40,834 bases of DNA from NCBI GenBank assembly GCA_026981855.1, contig JALSIB010000049.1, positions 1 through 40,834 of the forward strand. Reading direction: 5' to 3'. The DNA is from Methylothermaceae bacterium (GTDB lineage: Bacteria; Pseudomonadota; Gammaproteobacteria; Methylococcales; Methylothermaceae). This document shows positions 38,711 through 40,834 of the stretch, piece after piece. The stretch's first letter is position 1; the number at the start of each line of letters is the position of its first letter. The position numbers and the translations under genes are program-made. Below the pieces are notes generated by a model. That model saw only the letters and a list, made by a program, of their open reading frames with translations, was not told the DNA's origin and did no database searches.

Positions 38711-40725
38711 TGTTCATCACGATCGTATCTCACTCCGAGGGCAAGGCACGTCGCCGTGCTCATACGCTTATCGACCGCTATGCCACCCGCATCGGCGATA
38801 ATGTATGGACGACACCGATCACCAAGGAGGCGCTTACGGAACTCCTGCGCGCCTTACGACGCGGTGCAAGCCGGCGCACCGCCATCGCGGTGTACCGCAA
38901 CCGTGGTTACAGCCGCCAGGAACTCATTGCACTCATCGGTAACCGCAATCGCTACGATAAGTACGGACGCTTCGCCCTGGGAAGCTCACAAAAGCCCCGC
39001 CCCTGGCCCCTGGCCCTACGCCACATTGCCCTGCTGGCCGGGGCAGGCGGTCTTTCCCATGATCTTGGCAAGGCCAACCAGCGCTTCCAGGAAAAACTCC
39101 TGGACGCCACAAAACCTCAAAAGGATGCCATTCGCCACGAGTGGATTTCCGCCTGGTTGCTCGCTCACGGACAATTGGACGATGACGATGTCCTCCAAGC
39201 AGCCTGGCACGCTTTCGCGCGTGAGGGCCTGTACGAACTCAAGGATCACTGGTTGCCCTGGCAAGGGATGCGGAGCGGTTTGGATGCGCTACGCTTCTTG
39301 GTGGCCACCCATCACCGGCTGTTCGGCCCTGCCAGTAAAGCCAAAGGCGGCCTGCCTTCATTGGAGGCTTCCCGGCATGTGCAGCCAGAACTCGACAGCC
39401 GGAATGCCCGATGTGCGATCCCCGACAAGGAATGGGCCCAGTGGCGCAACCTGATCGGCAAGCTGCACCGCAAACTGAAACGTCTCGAAAACATCGGCCA
39501 TCGTGACCCCGAAGCCTATTGGACGGCCTGCGCCCTCATTGCGCGCGCCGCCCTCGTGCTGGCAGATCATGAGGTGTCGATGCGCGAATACCAAGGGAAG
39601 ACTGCTAGCCAGGTATTTGCCAATAGCAAAAGGAAGGAAGAAAAAGTCACCCGGACAATCACCAAAGCTGGTCGCAAAAAAACCCGCCCGGAAACGATCG
39701 AAAAATCCGTGGGCAATCAACCACTGACTTGGCACCTGCAAGAAGTCTCCAACGTGGCTGAAACTTATGTGCCACGTTTCTTTGCTCAAGATCTGCCCGC
39801 GCTCGATCTACTGCGCCTCGAAAGCCTGCTCACCCCTGCTGATCCCGATTCTCCTTTCGCCTGGCAGGATAAAGCCTGTGAATTTCTGCGGGGGGCGGAT
39901 CGACCTACCCTCGTCTTTAATGTCGCAGCCACAGGTTCGGGCAAAACCCGGGCAAACGCCAAGATGATCGCCGCTCTACGCGAGGGACAACCCGTACGTT
40001 TCACCGCCGCTTTCAATCTTCGCATCCTGACGTTGCAAACCCACCGGGCTTATCTCGATGAACTTGGTCTGGACGAAACCGAATGTGTCTGCGTCATCGG
40101 CGACGCACTCGCCAGGACTGTCTTCAACACCCTTGCCTGTGACGATGAGGAACAAATCGAGGAGGATGTGGAAACCACGGGCTTCGAAATGAGCGACCTA
40201 CCCCACTGGCTTATCGAGATGGATAAGAAACACAAGAAAAACGCCCGGAAACTGATCGGCCCGCCAGTGCTGGTCTCGACCGCGGATTATCTGGTGGCCT
40301 GCGGGGAGCCGGGGCGCCAGGCATACCACGCCATTGCCATGTTACGCGCAGCCAGCTCGGATCTGATTCTGGATGAAGCCGACTCCTTCGATGTCGATTC
40401 CCTGGTGGCTTTGCTGCGGACCATCACCATTTTTGCCATGTTCGGGCGTCATGTCGTGGTCTCGAGCGCCACCCTGGCCCCTCCTTTGGCCGAGGCGATT
40501 CACGCTACCTATCGCAACGGCATCCGCCTACGGGCAGCCCTATTCGATGAACCGGCTTATCAAGTCGTGGCTGTCAGCGATGGCCTCGATCCCGAAGCCT
40601 TGGATAGAGAAAATGCCGGGGAAGCCTTCCGCCGCTATTGTCACAAGATGAATCACCGGCAACAACCGGTGACCAAGCGCTTCGAAATTATCAAGACGCC
40701 GGAGATTCTGTTAGCGGAACAGTAA
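38710..40725 (+). CDS. cas3: Cas2-3 fusion (I-F), truncated after helicase motif III
   Basis: 671 residues against about 1,080 for I-F Cas2-3. Cas2 domain at 1-~95 (MFITIVSHSE, WTTPITKEAL). HD nuclease from ~100: GLSHDLGK (His117, Asp118), RHEW (His143), ATHHRL (His201-202), ADHE (Asp286-His287). Helicase first RecA half: Walker A ATGSGKT (407-413), DEAD box LILDEADSFD (552-561), motif III SSAT (585-588). The frame stops soon after, without motifs IV-VI and the C-terminal domain. The last five residues (LLAEQ) probably come from the inserted IS end. Interference should fail unless the rest is supplied; Cas2 might still support adaptation. Confidence 0.9.
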   Translation: MFITIVSHSEGKARRRAHTLIDRYATRIGDNVWTTPITKEALTELLRALRRGASRRTAIAVYRNRGYSRQELIALIGNRNRYDKYGRFALGSSQKPRPWPLALRHIALLAGAGGLSHDLGKANQRFQEKLLDATKPQKDAIRHEWISAWLLAHGQLDDDDVLQAAWHAFAREGLYELKDHWLPWQGMRSGLDALRFLVATHHRLFGPASKAKGGLPSLEASRHVQPELDSRNARCAIPDKEWAQWRNLIGKLHRKLKRLENIGHRDPEAYWTACALIARAALVLADHEVSMREYQGKTASQVFANSKRKEEKVTRTITKAGRKKTRPETIEKSVGNQPLTWHLQEVSNVAETYVPRFFAQDLPALDLLRLESLLTPADPDSPFAWQDKACEFLRGADRPTLVFNVAATGSGKTRANAKMIAALREGQPVRFTAAFNLRILTLQTHRAYLDELGLDETECVCVIGDALARTVFNTLACDDEEQIEEDVETTGFEMSDLPHWLIEMDKKHKKNARKLIGPPVLVSTADYLVACGEPGRQAYHAIAMLRAASSDLILDEADSFDVDSLVALLRTITIFAMFGRHVVVSSATLAPPLAEAIHATYRNGIRLRAALFDEPAYQVVAVSDGLDPEALDRENAGEAFRRYCHKMNHRQQPVTKRFEIIKTPEILLAEQ

Positions 40726-40834
40726 AAATGACCCACCCTGGAAACTGAAAGATGACCCGTCTTTCCGTAAGGTTACCGGCCGGAGATAACAGAGGAGGCC
40801 GGTATGATCACAGAGGAGAGATGTATGGAGATAC
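40709..40834 (+). mobile_element. left end of an IS21-family-like insertion sequence
   Basis: Starting with TGTTAGCGGAAC, the sequence carries two spaced copies of ATGACCC (40729 and 40752) separated by CTGGAAACTGAAAG, the multiple-repeat end structure known from IS21-family elements. A strong ribosome site and an ATG follow. The end position is inferred from the TGT and from where Cas3 similarity stops. The other end is outside the window. Confidence 0.6.
40804..40834 (+). CDS. start of a probable istA transposase (partial)
   Basis: The window ends ten codons into a frame reading MITEERCMEI, with AGGAGG at 40793-40798. N-termini of this kind are common in IstA transposases, but ten residues prove little; the call rests mainly on the repeats just upstream. 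Confidence 0.4.
   Translation, partial: MITEERCMEI

Overview
The window reads as chromosomal DNA of a GC-rich gammaproteobacterium. The main clues are dapA followed by a BamC-type lipoprotein and a ~1300-residue single-chain PurL, an E. coli-type SpeD next to an OsmC-like protein, minCDE, an RNase P RNA beside rsmI, and a subtype I-F CRISPR-Cas locus. Several proteins rich in Met, Gly and His (two tandem multicopper oxidases and one exported coiled-coil protein) suggest a copper-handling lifestyle. I see no gene that fixes the genus or the energy metabolism.

Layout, left to right. 1-3832: two GT-B glycosyltransferases, one on each strand, and a HAD-superfamily hydrolase, probably a small glycoside or glycoconjugate pathway. 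3844-5086: speD (spermidine synthesis) and an OsmC-family protein. 5360-10754: dapA, bamC-like gene and purL, overlapping or nearly so. 10811-14388: two tandem Tat-exported multicopper oxidases. 14569-16218: pgi. 16521-17955: a candidate 45-residue membrane peptide, rsmI and rnpB. 18033-21191: an unrecognised 555-residue protein converging on a lemA / GIDE-domain pair. 21370-24384: gamma-class carbonic anhydrase-like protein, an ABC-F ATPase and a universal stress protein. 24389-26625: an operon of two DUF1538 membrane proteins, a PII-like protein and a CBS protein. 26711-27286: an exported Met-rich coiled-coil protein. 27464-29659: minC-minD-minE followed by a winged-helix protein. 29800-31782: a TPP riboswitch and thiC.

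31896-40725 is the accessory part. A 17-repeat I-F array is followed by an AT-rich leader carrying two perfect IHF consensus sites. Next comes a leftward operon csy1-csy2-csy3-cas6f-cas1. Divergent from it is a WYL-domain regulator coupled by a 1-base overlap to cas2-3. A 23-bp palindrome lies in the divergent intergenic region. This differs from the usual I-F order (cas1, cas2-3, csy1-4 in one operon): cas1 has moved next to the array, and the nuclease-helicase sits under a separate promoter with its own candidate sensor-repressor. The cas2-3 frame stops after helicase motif III, exactly where sequence resembling an IS21-family end begins, so in this strain interference is probably broken while the Cas2 and HD domains are kept.

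The array itself has oddities: an identical 33-nt spacer present twice in tandem that looks like an intrinsic terminator, a spacer with a 9-bp hairpin, and a leader-proximal spacer bounded by an 11-bp direct repeat. All functional calls come from reading motifs and context; no database search was run.
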